Shown here: in pieces, positions 36,864 through 45,970 of the stretch
How positions within the stretch are numbered: position 1 is the stretch's first letter
Layout of the letters: each line of letters starts with the position of its first letter
Source of the DNA: Nocardioides palaemonis
Lineage (GTDB): Bacteria > Actinomycetota > Actinomycetes > Propionibacteriales > Nocardioidaceae
Direction: 5' to 3'
Assembly: GCF_018275325.1 (NCBI RefSeq)
Contig: NZ_JAGVQR010000003.1
Coordinates: 496,001 to 560,000 of the forward strand
Length of the DNA: 64,000 nucleotides
Notes under the pieces: generated by a model
Database searches by the model: none
Seen by the model: the letters and a program-made list of their open reading frames with translations, nothing else
What the model was told of the DNA's origin: nothing
Made by a program: the position numbers and the translations under genes

Positions 36864-37478
36864 TCAGTCGTTCACGTCGAGCGAGATGACGCCGTAGTCG
36901 TAGCCGCGGCGGCGGTAGACGACCGACGGGCGCTCGCTCTCCTTGTCGACGAACAGGAAGAAGTCGTGGCCCACGAGCTCCATCTCGTAGAGCGCTTGGT
37001 CGAGGGTCATCGGCGCCCCCGCGAAGGACTTCTCCCGCACCACGAGCGGTCCGTCACCGGTCACCGTGGTCGGCCCGACCTTGCGCTCGATGACGTCGTC
37101 GTCCTCGGCCGTCTCCTCGGCCGTCTCCAGGCCGGCCAGAGCCTGGCCGACCGAGACGTGCTCGTTGCGCCCCTTGTGCACCCGGCGCCGGTCCGCGGCA
37201 CGTCGCATCTGCGACTGCATCTTGTCCAGCGCGAGGTCCAGCGCGCCCATCTTGTCCTCGGCTGCCGCTTCGGCGCGGATCACCGGCCCCTTGGAGAACG
37301 CGGTGAGCTCGACCCGTGTCGCTCGGTCGGCCTGACGGGGGTTCTTCTCGAGCTCCACCTCCACCTGGACACGCATGATCCGGTGGTCGTGCTTCTCCAG
37401 GCGGCTGAGCTTCTCCGAGACATGTTCGCGGAACCGGTCGGACACCTCGCAGTGCCGTCCCGTGACCACAACCTCCAT
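36864..37478 (-). CDS. hpf: Long-form ribosome hibernation-promoting factor
   Basis: This 204-residue protein has the S30AE/RaiA domain at residues 1-100 (V-V-T-G-R-H-C-E-V-S ... R-V-E-L-T-A-F-S-K-G-P-V-I-R-A-E) and the C-terminal dimerisation domain that marks the long form (M-T-L-D-Q-A-L-Y-E-M-E-L-V-G-H-D-F-F-L-F). It binds the decoding centre of idle 70S ribosomes and pairs them into 100S particles during stress or stationary phase. ATG at 37478 has GAGGAGG just upstream. A large structured RNA element fills the 5' region, consistent with a raiA RNA. Confidence 0.95.
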   Translation of the reverse strand: MEVVVTGRHCEVSDRFREHVSEKLSRLEKHDHRIMRVQVEVELEKNPRQADRATRVELTAFSKGPVIRAEAAAEDKMGALDLALDKMQSQMRRAADRRRVHKGRNEHVSVGQALAGLETAEETAEDDDVIERKVGPTTVTGDGPLVVREKSFAGAPMTLDQALYEMELVGHDFFLFVDKESERPSVVYRRRGYDYGVISLDVND

Positions 37479-37547
37479 GTGAACCTCCTCAACTAGCGAG
37501 CGGCCGCACCCGTCCATGGGCCCCGGAGCGAACCGGGGCAGGGTGGG

Positions 37548-37843
37548 ATGGAGTCCGCCCGGCCGACCTGGTCTTCGACCCCACAACCGCCTGCTGAAGC
37601 GTTCGCAGCTTCTCCGCCACTACTGGCCTTCTCCCGGCGTCCGGCACATCTGGTGCCGGGGACGGGGCAGGACTTACCTCTAAGCCGCACCGTGATCGTC
37701 CCGCGGGCAGCACCCGGGGACTTACGTGGACCGTTTCGCCTGCGACTGGCATCGGCTAGCCACGGCTCGGACCGGGCGACGAGCCGATCGGCACGTCGCA
37801 CACCCCTCTCCGTGACGCAACCACGGACCCGGGCGGACTCCAT
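37548..37843 (-). ncRNA. raiA RNA: Large structured RNA between comF and hpf, probable raiA RNA
   Basis: The 432-bp gap between comF and hpf is closed by a perfect 15-bp long-range helix: 37548-37562 pairs with 37829-37843. Inside are a strong hairpin at 37741-37800 (outer TGCGAC/GTCGCA, inner ATCGGCT/AGCCGAT), a perfect 7-bp hairpin at 37641-37659 (CCGGCAC/GTGCCGG) and a small hairpin at 37591-37608. A repeated GGACTTAC occurs near 37670 and 37720. A raiA RNA motif upstream of hpf/raiA genes in Firmicutes and Actinobacteria is known from comparative genomics; position and size fit. I have not folded or searched it, so the family call is inference. Confidence 0.7.
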
Positions 37844-37910
37844 GACAAGACGCTAGCCCCTCGACGGCTCCGGGCCAACTGTGGGACCGCCTGTCGGCGG
37901 GTCTGGTCGC

Positions 37911-38603
37911 TCACGCCGGCGCCGACGCCCTGCGGGTGGCCGCCACGACGGCGATCGCCACCGGGTCGAGGCCCACCGCGGCGAGGGCGCGCTGGGCCTC
38001 GCGCGCGGTCGCCCCGGTCGTCAGGACGTCGTCGCAGACGACGACGTGAGCCACCCGCCGGCGCCGCGCGACCCGCCGCAGGGCCGCGCCCGAGCAGCGC
38101 ATCGACCCCCGCACGTTGGCCGCGCGACCGGACGCGTCGAGCCCCGCCTGGTCGCGGGCGCCGCGCGAGACGAGCAGCGGTGCGGCGAGCACCGCCCGTT
38201 CGTCGCGCAGGAGGCGTGCAGCCGTGCGGACCAGGGCCGCGGTCGGCTCGTAGCCCCGCTGCCGGCCCGCCCCGGGACGGGACGGCGCCGCGACGAGCAG
38301 CAGCGGCACCCGTGGGTCGAGGCCCTCGGTCGCCGCCCGCACGGCGGTCGCCAGCAGGCCGGCGAGGACCCGCCGGTGGCCCCACTGGCCGCGGTCCTTG
38401 TGCCCCACGACGAGCGCCCGCACGGCGCCGTCGTAGGTCTCGCACGCCCAGGGGGTGGCCAGTCCCGGCGGCGTCGGGGTCGGCCAGGCGATGCCGGCAC
38501 CGCGCGACAGCCCCGCCCGGCACGCGTGGCACAGCATCCGCCCGGGAGCGTCGCAGCCCACGCACCGGCTGCCGAGGAAGAGGTCGAGCGCCGCGTCGAG
38601 CAC
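37911..38603 (-). CDS. ComF family phosphoribosyltransferase-like protein
   Basis: This 230-residue protein starts at a GTG at 38603. Near the N-terminus it has the C-x(2)-C ... C-x(2)-C zinc pair seen in ComF (C-V-G-C, C-H-A-C). A type I phosphoribosyltransferase motif follows near the C-terminus (V-V-V-C-D-D-V-L-T-T-G-A-T), with the R-Q-R-G-Y segment typical of ComFC in between. ComFC has been tied to DNA uptake and recombination in other bacteria; in actinobacteria its role is unproven. It sits directly upstream of the raiA RNA and hpf, the conserved arrangement also found in Firmicutes. Confidence 0.88.
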   Translation of the reverse strand: MLDAALDLFLGSRCVGCDAPGRMLCHACRAGLSRGAGIAWPTPTPPGLATPWACETYDGAVRALVVGHKDRGQWGHRRVLAGLLATAVRAATEGLDPRVPLLLVAAPSRPGAGRQRGYEPTAALVRTAARLLRDERAVLAAPLLVSRGARDQAGLDASGRAANVRGSMRCSGAALRRVARRRRVAHVVVCDDVLTTGATAREAQRALAAVGLDPVAIAVVAATRRASAPA

Positions 38604-38667
38604 CCGCCCATCGCACCAGCGCCGACCTCGACGGGCAACGCCCCCGGTCGCGGCTGTGGACGACCGG

Positions 38668-40410
38668 TCAGCCCGCGTAGGTCACCGACGTGACGCCGGG
38701 TGGCAGGTCCGGCACCGTGCGCTCCGGTCGGCTGAGGTCGCTGACCTCGCGACCGCCCAGCGCGAACACCTCGGGGTCCTCCACCGGAGCGGACACCAGC
38801 GCCCGGAACCGTCCGCGCAGGCGGGTCGTGCCGCCGGTGGCGATCAGTCCGGGCGCGCCGTCGACCGACAGGGTGCGCACCTGGGAGAAGTCGTCGGTGA
38901 TGTCGCCGAGCACCGAGACGGTGGTCGGCGAGCGCCACGCGACGTCCCGGATCCGGGTGCTGCCCTCGGCGGGCAGCGGCAGCGTACGCACCGGGGTGAA
39001 GCCCAGCACGGCACCGTCGGAGGCCTGCCGCACCCGCGTGGCGACGATCCGGTCGGCCGAGGCGCCGCGGACGACCGCCACCAGGCGGGTGCCGTCGCGG
39101 GAGACGAGCAGCTTGGTGACGGAGCGTCCGGTCACGCCGGGAACCACCTGCTCCCTCGCGACGCCGTCGACCACGGTGAGGACGCGGGAGCGCCCGGCAG
39201 CGCGGTCGAGGACCCAGATCCGGTCACGGGCGTCGAACGTCGGCGCCGCGAGGTCGACCGCCCCGGACAGCACGGTGGCGACGTCGCCCTCGGGCGCGTC
39301 GATCGGGGCGACGACCACCTGGGTGCCGTCGCCGGTGACGGCGGCCACCCGGGTGCCGGCGAGCGAGACGCCGATCGAGCGCAGCCCGTAGTCGGTCGCA
39401 CCGAGCGGGCCGACGGTCGGCTCGAGCTGGCCGATGTCGCCGGCGATCACCCGGTTGCGGTCGAGGGCGTAGAGCGAGCGGGTCGTGCCCGGGCCGCTCG
39501 GGTCGTAGGCGCTGCCCGCGTCGAGCCCGACCTGGGTGGAGCCTCCCTGGTAGCTGATCATCCGGCCACCGATGCTCAGCTGGACCGCACGGATGCTGGC
39601 GTCCTGGCGCAGGGTCCACGTGAGCTGGGCGAGCATCCGCCGGGCGGTCTGGTCGTCGACCGAGTCGGGGTCGCCTGACAGGGACACCTCGGCGATGCCC
39701 GCCGCGTTGATCGGCACGGACAGCCCGTGGGTGGTGCCGGGCGGGAAGTAGGTGCGGGCGACGTCGGCGGACTCCCCCGTCGGCTGGGCCAGCAGCCCGC
39801 GCACGAGCGAGGAGGCGAACTGCTCGCCGCGCGGCACGAAGACGGGCTCGGGGACCAGCACCTGCGAGGTGGGGTCGAAGAAGTAGAGCGACACCCGCTC
39901 GTACCAGTCGTCGAACCACGAGTCCGGCACGACCAGCGCGTCGGGCACCTCGTCGATGCGCCACTCACCGTCCTCCTCGACCAGCCCGAGGTCGAGGTCG
40001 CGGCTGGCCCGCGTGCGCTGCCAGGCGCCGCGGTCGTCGTAGAGGTTGACGTCGGTCATCGGGATCCGCACGGACGACTCGCCCTGCTCGGTGCCGAGCT
40101 CGGCGTAGGTGATGATCTGGCGCTCGGGCGTCCAGCCCTCGGCCGCGTCCCGCGACAGGAACTGCCGGGCGACCGTGGTGCTGATCGGGGTGGCCTTCAT
40201 CGCCTCCAGGAAGCCGGCGACGATCTCGGCCGGCGTCTCCCCCGCCTGCGGCGGCCGGGGGTCGAAGGAGATGCCGGGCGCGTCGTCGACGTCGGCGGAG
40301 ACCGGCGGCTCCACGACCGGACCGCTGGTCGGCATCTGCACGCAGCCGGCGAGCAGCCCGCAGACCGCCACGACCAGCACCGCGCGTACGCCGCGTGCCC
40401 GGGCGTTCAC
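38668..40410 (-). CDS. lpqB: Lipoprotein LpqB, partner of MtrAB
   Basis: From a GTG at 40410 (overlapping the mtrB stop by 4 bases) this encodes 580 residues. A signal peptide ends in the lipobox L-L-A-G-C near residue 22. Residues about 50-300 contain an N-terminal LpqB domain and a GerMN-type fold (E-I-V-A-G-F-L-E-A-M, L-S-G-D-P-D-S-V-D-D-Q). The C-terminal half is a beta-propeller-like region. LpqB interacts with the extracytoplasmic part of MtrB and modulates MtrA phosphorylation, linking cell-wall state to transcription. Gene order mtrA-mtrB-lpqB is conserved across actinobacteria. Confidence 0.93.
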   Translation of the reverse strand: MNARARGVRAVLVVAVCGLLAGCVQMPTSGPVVEPPVSADVDDAPGISFDPRPPQAGETPAEIVAGFLEAMKATPISTTVARQFLSRDAAEGWTPERQIITYAELGTEQGESSVRIPMTDVNLYDDRGAWQRTRASRDLDLGLVEEDGEWRIDEVPDALVVPDSWFDDWYERVSLYFFDPTSQVLVPEPVFVPRGEQFASSLVRGLLAQPTGESADVARTYFPPGTTHGLSVPINAAGIAEVSLSGDPDSVDDQTARRMLAQLTWTLRQDASIRAVQLSIGGRMISYQGGSTQVGLDAGSAYDPSGPGTTRSLYALDRNRVIAGDIGQLEPTVGPLGATDYGLRSIGVSLAGTRVAAVTGDGTQVVVAPIDAPEGDVATVLSGAVDLAAPTFDARDRIWVLDRAAGRSRVLTVVDGVAREQVVPGVTGRSVTKLLVSRDGTRLVAVVRGASADRIVATRVRQASDGAVLGFTPVRTLPLPAEGSTRIRDVAWRSPTTVSVLGDITDDFSQVRTLSVDGAPGLIATGGTTRLRGRFRALVSAPVEDPEVFALGGREVSDLSRPERTVPDLPPGVTSVTYAG

Positions 40411-42032
40411 GCCGACTCCCGGGCGTCGTCGGGGACCAGCGGCAGCGGTGAGTGCCGCAGCTGGGTGCCGAGGCGACGGGGCAGGGTGAGCCGGAACTGC
40501 GCGCCCTCCCCCGGCCGGCCCCACGCCTGGAGCCAGCCGCCGTGCAGGTGGGTGTCCTCGAGCGAGATCGAGAGCCCGAGGCCGGTGCCGCCGCTGGTGC
40601 GCGCACGCGCGGGGTCGGCACGCCAGAACCGGTTGAACACCATCGCGGACTCCCCCGGGCCGAGGCCGACGCCGTGGTCGCGCACGGCGATCGCCGCACC
40701 CTGCTGGTCGGAGGCGATGAACACCTCGATGTCGCGGGTCTCGGCGTGGTCGATGGCGTTGGTGACCAGGTTGCGGACGATCCGCTCCACCCGGCGCACG
40801 TCGGCCTCCGCCACGCACGGCCGGCCGGGGTCGTGGACGACCACGCGGGTGTCGCGCTGGGCGGCCAGCACCGAGGTCATGTCGACGACCCGGTGGGCGA
40901 CGTCGACGAGGTCGACGTCCTCGGCGTCGAGGACCGCTGCGCCCGCGTCGAACCGGCTGATCTCGAGCAGGTCCGCGAGCAGCGTCTCGAAGCGGTCGAG
41001 CTCCTTCTGCAGCAGCTCGGCCGCGCGCCCGGTGACCGGGTCGAGGAACGGCCTGGCGTCGTGGATGACGTCGCTGGCCATCCGGACCGTCGTGATCGGC
41101 GTGCGGAGCTCGTGGGAGACGTCGGAGACGAAGCGGCGCTGCAGCCGGCTGAGCTCCTCGAGCTGGCGGATCTGCTTCTGCAGGTTGGACGCCATCTGGT
41201 TGAACGACGTCGCGAGGCGCGCGAGGTCGTCCTCGCCGCGCACCCGCAGCCGCTCCTGGAGCTGCCCGGCGGCCAGCCGCTCCGCCACGCGTCGCGCCAT
41301 CCGGATCGGCGTCACGACCTGACGCGTCACCAGCCAGGTCAGGCCGGCGACCAGCAGGAGCAGCGGCACCCCCGCGACGAGCATCGCCCGCGACACCAGC
41401 GCGAGGGTCTCGCTCTGCTCGTCGAGGGAGTAGAGGTAGTACAGGGTGTAGAGGTTGTCGTCGGCCGGCAGCCGCACCTGGCTGCCGACGACGATGCCGG
41501 GGCCGTTCGGCAGGCCCGGGATGTCGCGGCGGGTGCTGATGTCGGTGAACGTCCAGGCGGTGGGCGACACCTCGTCGAAGCGGGCCTCGAGGCTCTCGGG
41601 CACGCTGGCGAGGTCGAGGCCCTGGGTGAACTTCGCGCCACCGTCGGCCAGCCTGCTGCCCTCGCCGACCGGCGGCGAGAGCACGACGGCGAAGCCGCGG
41701 GTGGCGCCGCGCGCGATGATCGGCTCGACCAGGTCCTGCTGCTGGCGCGACTCGTCGGCGTCGAGGCCCGAGGTGGCCGCCAGCGCCTCGCGCGCGGCCT
41801 CGGTCTCGCTCTCCGCCTCGGCGACCACCGCGTCCACGCGCTGGTCGAGCAGGCCGTCGCGGGTCTGCTGCATGAGGAACCAGCCCACGACGCCCACGAC
41901 CGCCGCGGAGAGCAGGACCGTGCTCACCACGACGCGGGCCTGCACCGAGCGGCGCCAGAAGGCGGGGCCGCGGCGCAGGATCGGTGGGAGGCGGTCGAGC
42001 AGGCCTCCCGGGGCCACCGGGATCCTGGCCAT
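40407..42032 (-). CDS. mtrB: Sensor histidine kinase MtrB
   Basis: This 541-residue membrane kinase has TM1 at about residues 33-53, an extracytoplasmic sensor region to about 215, TM2 (L-V-A-G-V-P-L-L-L-L-V-A-G) and a HAMP domain. HisKA carries the phospho-His in V-S-D-V-S-H-E-L-R-T-P near residue 304. The HATPase domain has the N box (N-L-V-T-N-A-I-D-H-A), G1 (D-H-G-V-G-L-G) and G2 (G-T-G-L-G-L-S-I). It phosphorylates MtrA and senses cell-wall or osmotic state with LpqB. It starts 3 bp after mtrA. Confidence 0.95.
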   Translation of the reverse strand: MARIPVAPGGLLDRLPPILRRGPAFWRRSVQARVVVSTVLLSAAVVGVVGWFLMQQTRDGLLDQRVDAVVAEAESETEAAREALAATSGLDADESRQQQDLVEPIIARGATRGFAVVLSPPVGEGSRLADGGAKFTQGLDLASVPESLEARFDEVSPTAWTFTDISTRRDIPGLPNGPGIVVGSQVRLPADDNLYTLYYLYSLDEQSETLALVSRAMLVAGVPLLLLVAGLTWLVTRQVVTPIRMARRVAERLAAGQLQERLRVRGEDDLARLATSFNQMASNLQKQIRQLEELSRLQRRFVSDVSHELRTPITTVRMASDVIHDARPFLDPVTGRAAELLQKELDRFETLLADLLEISRFDAGAAVLDAEDVDLVDVAHRVVDMTSVLAAQRDTRVVVHDPGRPCVAEADVRRVERIVRNLVTNAIDHAETRDIEVFIASDQQGAAIAVRDHGVGLGPGESAMVFNRFWRADPARARTSGGTGLGLSISLEDTHLHGGWLQAWGRPGEGAQFRLTLPRRLGTQLRHSPLPLVPDDARESA

Positions 42033-42035
42033 GTC

Positions 42036-42734
42036 CTAGGACTTGCCGGCGCGGTAGCCCACGCCGCGCACGGTCACCACGACCTCGGGGTTCTCCGGGT
42101 CGTGCTCGACCTTGGACCGCAGGCGCTGGACGTGGACGTTGACCAGCCGCGTGTCGGCGCTGTGCCGGTAGCCCCAGACCTGCTCCAGCAGCACCTCGCG
42201 GGTGAAGACCTGCCACGGCTTGCGGGCCAGGCACACGAGGAGGTCGAACTCCAGCGGCGTCAGGTTGATCGGCTCGCCGTCGCGGGTGACGGTGTGGCCG
42301 GCGACGTCGATGCTGACGTCGCCGATGGTCAGGCCCTCCGCCGGCGCGGCGTCGTTGCGGCGTACGCGGGCGCGGATCCGGGCGACGAGCTCCTTGGGCT
42401 TGAACGGCTTCACGACGTAGTCGTCGGCGCCGGACTCCAGCCCGACGACGACGTCGACGGTGTCGCCCTTCGCGGTGAGCATCACGATCGGGACGCCGGA
42501 CTCGGCGCGGATCTCCTTGCAGACGTCGATGCCGTCCTTGCCCGGCAGCATGAGGTCGAGCAGGACCAGGTCGGGCTTGTAGTCGCGGAACGCGTCCATG
42601 GCGAGGTCGCCACGTCCCACGATCCGGCTGTCGAAACCCTCCTGGCGGAGCACGATGGAGAGCATCTCCGCGAGCGAGGCGTCGTCGTCGACGACGAGCA
42701 CGCTGCCGCGCGCGGGCTCGACCAGGTCAGTCAT
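42036..42734 (-). CDS. mtrA: Response regulator MtrA
   Basis: This 232-residue OmpR-family regulator has a receiver domain with D-D-D at residues 16-18, phosphoacceptor Asp60 in L-V-L-L-D-L-M-L-P, and conserved Thr/Lys. The C-terminal winged helix has L-T-P-L-E-F-D-L-L-V-C-L-A, W-G-Y-R-H-S-A-D-T-R-L-V-N-V-H-V-Q-R-L-R-S-K and G-V-G-Y-R. MtrA is the essential or near-essential regulator of cell division, wall hydrolases and secreted antigens in mycobacteria, binding GTCACA-type repeats. The ATG at 42734 matches the family start. Two arrays resembling its sites occur elsewhere in this window (24887-24910, 63634-63657). Confidence 0.97.
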   Translation of the reverse strand: MTDLVEPARGSVLVVDDDASLAEMLSIVLRQEGFDSRIVGRGDLAMDAFRDYKPDLVLLDLMLPGKDGIDVCKEIRAESGVPIVMLTAKGDTVDVVVGLESGADDYVVKPFKPKELVARIRARVRRNDAAPAEGLTIGDVSIDVAGHTVTRDGEPINLTPLEFDLLVCLARKPWQVFTREVLLEQVWGYRHSADTRLVNVHVQRLRSKVEHDPENPEVVVTVRGVGYRAGKS

Positions 42735-42751
42735 GGCGCCAAGTGTAGGGC

Positions 42752-42785
42752 GGGGCCCCGCCCCACGAACGTGGAACGGGGCCCC
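42752..42785 (-). terminator. Strong hairpin terminator after sahH
   Basis: GGGGCCCCG (42752-42760) pairs perfectly with CGGGGCCCC (42777-42785), with an inner CCAC-GAAC-GTGG stem. It lies 21 bp downstream of the sahH stop and 18 bp upstream of mtrA, separating the two on the same strand. Confidence 0.85.
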
Positions 42786-42805
42786 GGCCGGGAGCGCTGG
42801 CTGGC

Positions 42806-44248
42806 TCAGTAGCGGTAGTGGTCCGACTTGTAGGGACCCTCGATCGGGACGCCGAGGTAGGCGGCCTGCTCCTTGGTCAGCTCGGTGAGCTCGACGCCGA
42901 GGGCGTCGAGGTGCAGCCGGGCGACCTCCTCGTCGAGGTGCTTGGGCAGCACGTGCACGCCCAGCTCGTAGTCGTCGGCCTTCGAGAACAGCTCGACCTG
43001 CGCCAGCACCTGGTTGGTGAAGGAGTTCGACATCACGAACGACGGGTGGCCGGTGGCGTTGCCCAGGTTGAGCAGGCGACCCTCCGACAGCACGATGATC
43101 TTCTTGCCCGGCTTGCCGTCCTCGCTCGGGAAGATCCACTGGTGGACCTGCGGCTTGATCTCGTCCTTGACGATGCCCGGGATCTTGGCCAGGCCGGCCA
43201 TGTTGATCTCGTTGTCGAAGTGGCCGATGTTCCCGACGATGGCCTGGTGCTTCATCTTGTGGAAGTGCTCGACCGTGATGATGTCGAAGTTGCCGGTCGT
43301 GGTGATGAAGATGTCGGCGGTCTCGACGACCGACTCGAGGCGGCGGACCTCGTAGCCGTCCATCGCGGCCTGCAGCGCGCAGATCGGGTCGATCTCGGTG
43401 ACGATCACGCGGGCGCCCTGGCCGCGCAGGGACTCGGCCGAGCCCTTGCCGACGTCGCCGTAGCCGCAGACGACCGCGACCTTGCCGCCGATCATCACGT
43501 CGGTGGCGCGGTTGATGCCGTCGACGAGCGAGTGGCGGCAGCCGTACTTGTTGTCGAACTTCGACTTGGTGACCGAGTCGTTGACGTTGATCGCCGGGAA
43601 GAGGAGCGTGCCCTCCTTGAAGCGCTCGTAGAGGCGCAGCACACCGGTGGTGGTCTCCTCGGAGACGCCCTTGATCATCGGCGCGCGGTTGGTCCAGCGC
43701 TGCGGGTCGGCCTCGAGCGAGCGGGCCAGGACGCGCAGCACCTCCTTGAACTCGTGGTTGTCGGTCGAGTCCTGCGAGGGGACCTCGCCGGTCTTCTCGT
43801 ACTCGACACCGAGGTGCAGCAGCATGGTGATGTCGCCGCCGTCGTCGAGCAGCATGTTGGGCCCGCCCTCGGCGAAGTCGAAGACCTTCTCCGCCTCGTC
43901 CCAGTACTCCGCGAGGCTCTCGCCCTTCCAGGCGAAGACCGGGACGCCCTGGGGGTCCTCGGGGGTGCCGTTCGGGCCGACGACGACCGCCGCGGCGGCG
44001 TGGTCCTGGGTGGAGAAGATGTTGCAGGTGGCCCAGCGGATGTCCGCGCCGAGAGCCGCGAGGGTCTCGATCAGCACCGCCGTCTGGATCGTCATGTGCA
44101 GCGACCCGGCGATCCGGGCGCCCTTCAGCGGCTGGTCCGCGCCGTAGCGCTCCCGCATCGCCATCAGGCCGGGCATCTCGTGCTCGGCGAGCTCGATCTC
44201 CTTGCGGCCGTACGCGGCAAGGCTGAGGTCAGCGACCTTGAAGTCCAT
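42806..44248 (-). CDS. sahH: Adenosylhomocysteinase
   Basis: This 480-residue NAD-dependent enzyme reversibly hydrolyses S-adenosylhomocysteine to adenosine and homocysteine, keeping the SAM cycle running. Motifs include [11 protein letters not shown] near residue 48, [14 protein letters not shown], the Rossmann NAD site [10 protein letters not shown], and the C-terminal K-S-D-H-Y-R-Y that closes the active site in the partner subunit. The actinobacterial insert (about residues 150-190, [10 protein letters not shown]) is present. I took the ATG at 44248, which follows AGGAGA; a GTG-type extension upstream is unlikely. Its place near mtrA matches mycobacteria. Confidence 0.97.
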   Translation of the reverse strand: MDFKVADLSLAAYGRKEIELAEHEMPGLMAMRERYGADQPLKGARIAGSLHMTIQTAVLIETLAALGADIRWATCNIFSTQDHAAAAVVVGPNGTPEDPQGVPVFAWKGESLAEYWDEAEKVFDFAEGGPNMLLDDGGDITMLLHLGVEYEKTGEVPSQDSTDNHEFKEVLRVLARSLEADPQRWTNRAPMIKGVSEETTTGVLRLYERFKEGTLLFPAINVNDSVTKSKFDNKYGCRHSLVDGINRATDVMIGGKVAVVCGYGDVGKGSAESLRGQGARVIVTEIDPICALQAAMDGYEVRRLESVVETADIFITTTGNFDIITVEHFHKMKHQAIVGNIGHFDNEINMAGLAKIPGIVKDEIKPQVHQWIFPSEDGKPGKKIIVLSEGRLLNLGNATGHPSFVMSNSFTNQVLAQVELFSKADDYELGVHVLPKHLDEEVARLHLDALGVELTELTKEQAAYLGVPIEGPYKSDHYRY

Positions 44249-44338
44249 CGGATGTCTCCTGGTGGTGAGGACGTCTGCGCCGCACATCTGTGCGCTGTCG
44301 GGATCTCCCGCGCGGACACATCGAGGGTAGGTCGATCC

Positions 44339-45397
44339 TCAGGCTTTCGGAGAATCCTCGGGAAGCTCGTCGGTCGGCTGCTCGTGGTGCCCCTCGTCGC
44401 CGTGCCCACCGATGCCCAGCGGGCGGAGCGCGAAGAGGATCGCGAAGCCCACGACGAGGCCCACGACCGCGGACAGGACGGTGTTGAGCAGCCACCCGGT
44501 CAGCGCCCCGAGGGCCCCGCCGACGGCGTCGTGGACGGCGACCTCCCAGTGGTGGACCAGGTCGTACGGCGCGTGCAGCGCGTGGCCGATCCCGGTGCCC
44601 TCGAGCAGGCCGTCGTGGCCACCGATCTCGTAGAGGCTGACCAGGAAGATGTGGCCACCTACCCAGAGCATCGCAAGGGTGCCGATGAAGGAGATGGCCG
44701 CGAGGAGCCGCGGCATCGCGGCGACGAGGGCGAGCCCGACCCGCTGGGAACCCTTGGACGGCTTCTCCGCGAGGTGGAGGCCGACGTCGTCCATCTTCAC
44801 GATCAGCGCCACGACGCCGTAGACGAGGACGGTGATGAGCACGGCGACGACCGCGAGCACGATCGCCCGCATCCAGATGCTGGCGTCGGCGTCGGAGCTG
44901 ACCACCTCCTTCAGCGCGATGACCATGATCTCGGCGCTGAGGATGAAGTCGGTGCGGACGGCCTGCGCCACGGTGCGCTTCTCGTGCTCCGGGGTGAACT
45001 CGCCCTGCTCGGAGACCGCCGCCTCCGCCTCGGATCCGTGGCCGCTGAGGCGCTCGTGGACCTTGTGGGCGCCCTCGTAGGCGAGGAACGCGCCGCCGAA
45101 GATGAGGATGACCGGCAGCAGCTGCGGGAGGTACTGCCCCAGCAGCACCGCGGCCGGGAGGATGAAGAGCAGCTTGTTGCGCAGCGAGCCGATCGCGATC
45201 TGCTTGATGATCGGGAGCTCGCGCTCCGCCGCCGAGCCGTGGAGGTACTGCGGCGTGACGGCGGTGTCGTCGACCACGACGCCCGCGGCCTTCGCGCTGG
45301 CGCGGCCGGCGGCCGCACCGACGTCGTCCACGCTGGCGGCGGCGATCCGCGCCAGGGCGGCGACGTCGTCGAGGAGGGCGAACAGTCCGCCGGCCAT
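44339..45397 (-). CDS. DUF808 (YedI-like) membrane protein
   Basis: From the ATG at 45397 this encodes 352 residues. The N-terminus is the DUF808 pattern (G-L-F-A-L-L-D-D-V-A-A-L, K-A-A-G-V-V-V-D-D, Y-L-H-G). Several transmembrane helices follow (L-L-F-I-L-P-A-A-V-L-L-G, V-I-L-I-F-G-G-A-F-L-A-Y-E-G, A-I-V-L-A-V-V-A-V-L-I-T-V, I-S-F-I-G-T-L-A-M-L-W-V-G-G), ending in a His/Glu-rich tail. The function of this widespread family is not established. It is probably independent of sahH, which begins 90 bp further down the same strand. Confidence 0.88.
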   Translation of the reverse strand: MAGGLFALLDDVAALARIAAASVDDVGAAAGRASAKAAGVVVDDTAVTPQYLHGSAAERELPIIKQIAIGSLRNKLLFILPAAVLLGQYLPQLLPVILIFGGAFLAYEGAHKVHERLSGHGSEAEAAVSEQGEFTPEHEKRTVAQAVRTDFILSAEIMVIALKEVVSSDADASIWMRAIVLAVVAVLITVLVYGVVALIVKMDDVGLHLAEKPSKGSQRVGLALVAAMPRLLAAISFIGTLAMLWVGGHIFLVSLYEIGGHDGLLEGTGIGHALHAPYDLVHHWEVAVHDAVGGALGALTGWLLNTVLSAVVGLVVGFAILFALRPLGIGGHGDEGHHEQPTDELPEDSPKA

Positions 45398-45435
45398 GGG
45401 TGGTCCTCCGGGTCGTGGGTCGGTGAGGGGGCAGC

Positions 45436-45948
45436 CTATCGGCGTGCGTCGCGGTTCCTGGCCGCGACGTCGTCGAGCGCGTACGTCAGCAGCTCGGCGT
45501 GGGGCGGCAGGGGACCGCGGCGACGCTCGCCCGTGTGGACCCACCCGAGCTTCTCCCAGAACGCCCGGCCCCGCGGGTTCGCGGCGTAGACGCACAGCCA
45601 GGGCCGCTCCGCACCGGCAGCACGCAGGCGCCGCACGAGCTCGTCGTGGGCGGCGACCGCGAGGCCGCTCCCCCACTCGTCGACCGCGATGCCGAAGTGC
45701 ATGACCTCCGACCCGCGAGTGGCGGCGAAGCCCGCGACCCGGTCCTCGCGCAGGACGACGTAGCACTCGATCCCCGGCTCGGCGATCTCCGACCGCCACC
45801 GCTCGGCGAGGACCTCGCGCGGGAAGGGGTACCGGTCCTGCGGGAACACCACGGAGAGCCCGGCGATCGACGCGGGCTCCTGGACCGCCATCACCGCGGC
45901 GACGTCGTCGGGACGCATGTCGCGGAGCAGCCTCCCGGAGGTGGTCAT
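45436..45948 (-). CDS. GNAT family N-acetyltransferase
   Basis: This 170-residue protein has the GNAT fold: R-L-L-R-D-M-R-P-D-D-V-A-A-V at the start, beta-strands ending in V-M-H-F-G-I-A-V, the acetyl-CoA-binding region G-S-G-L-A-V-A-A-H near residue 98, and N-P-R-G-R-A-F-W-E-K-L-G-W near residue 135, typical of RimI-type proteins. The CoA loop is slightly divergent (W-G-S-G-L instead of R-G-x-G-x-G/A). I chose the ATG at 45948; an internal ATG is possible. Substrate unknown. It is divergent from the broken cysteine hydrolase gene. Confidence 0.82.
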   Translation of the reverse strand: MTTSGRLLRDMRPDDVAAVMAVQEPASIAGLSVVFPQDRYPFPREVLAERWRSEIAEPGIECYVVLREDRVAGFAATRGSEVMHFGIAVDEWGSGLAVAAHDELVRRLRAAGAERPWLCVYAANPRGRAFWEKLGWVHTGERRRGPLPPHAELLTYALDDVAARNRDARR

Positions 45949-45970
45949 GTGCGGACAGTAGCCTCGCGGG

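Noticed and set aside
37493..37843. Minus-strand open frame starting in the right arm of the 15-bp helix
   Set aside because: Arg-rich, no domain, and fully inside the structured RNA region; the similar frame on the other strand starts in the left arm simply because the arms are complementary.
37501..37860. RNase P RNA, tmRNA, T-box or cobalamin riboswitch
   Set aside because: Conserved core sequences of these families are not present; position beside hpf favours a raiA RNA.
44249..44338. SAH riboswitch upstream of sahH
   Set aside because: A short CGCACA-TC-TGTGCG palindrome is present but I cannot find the conserved SAH-riboswitch core.
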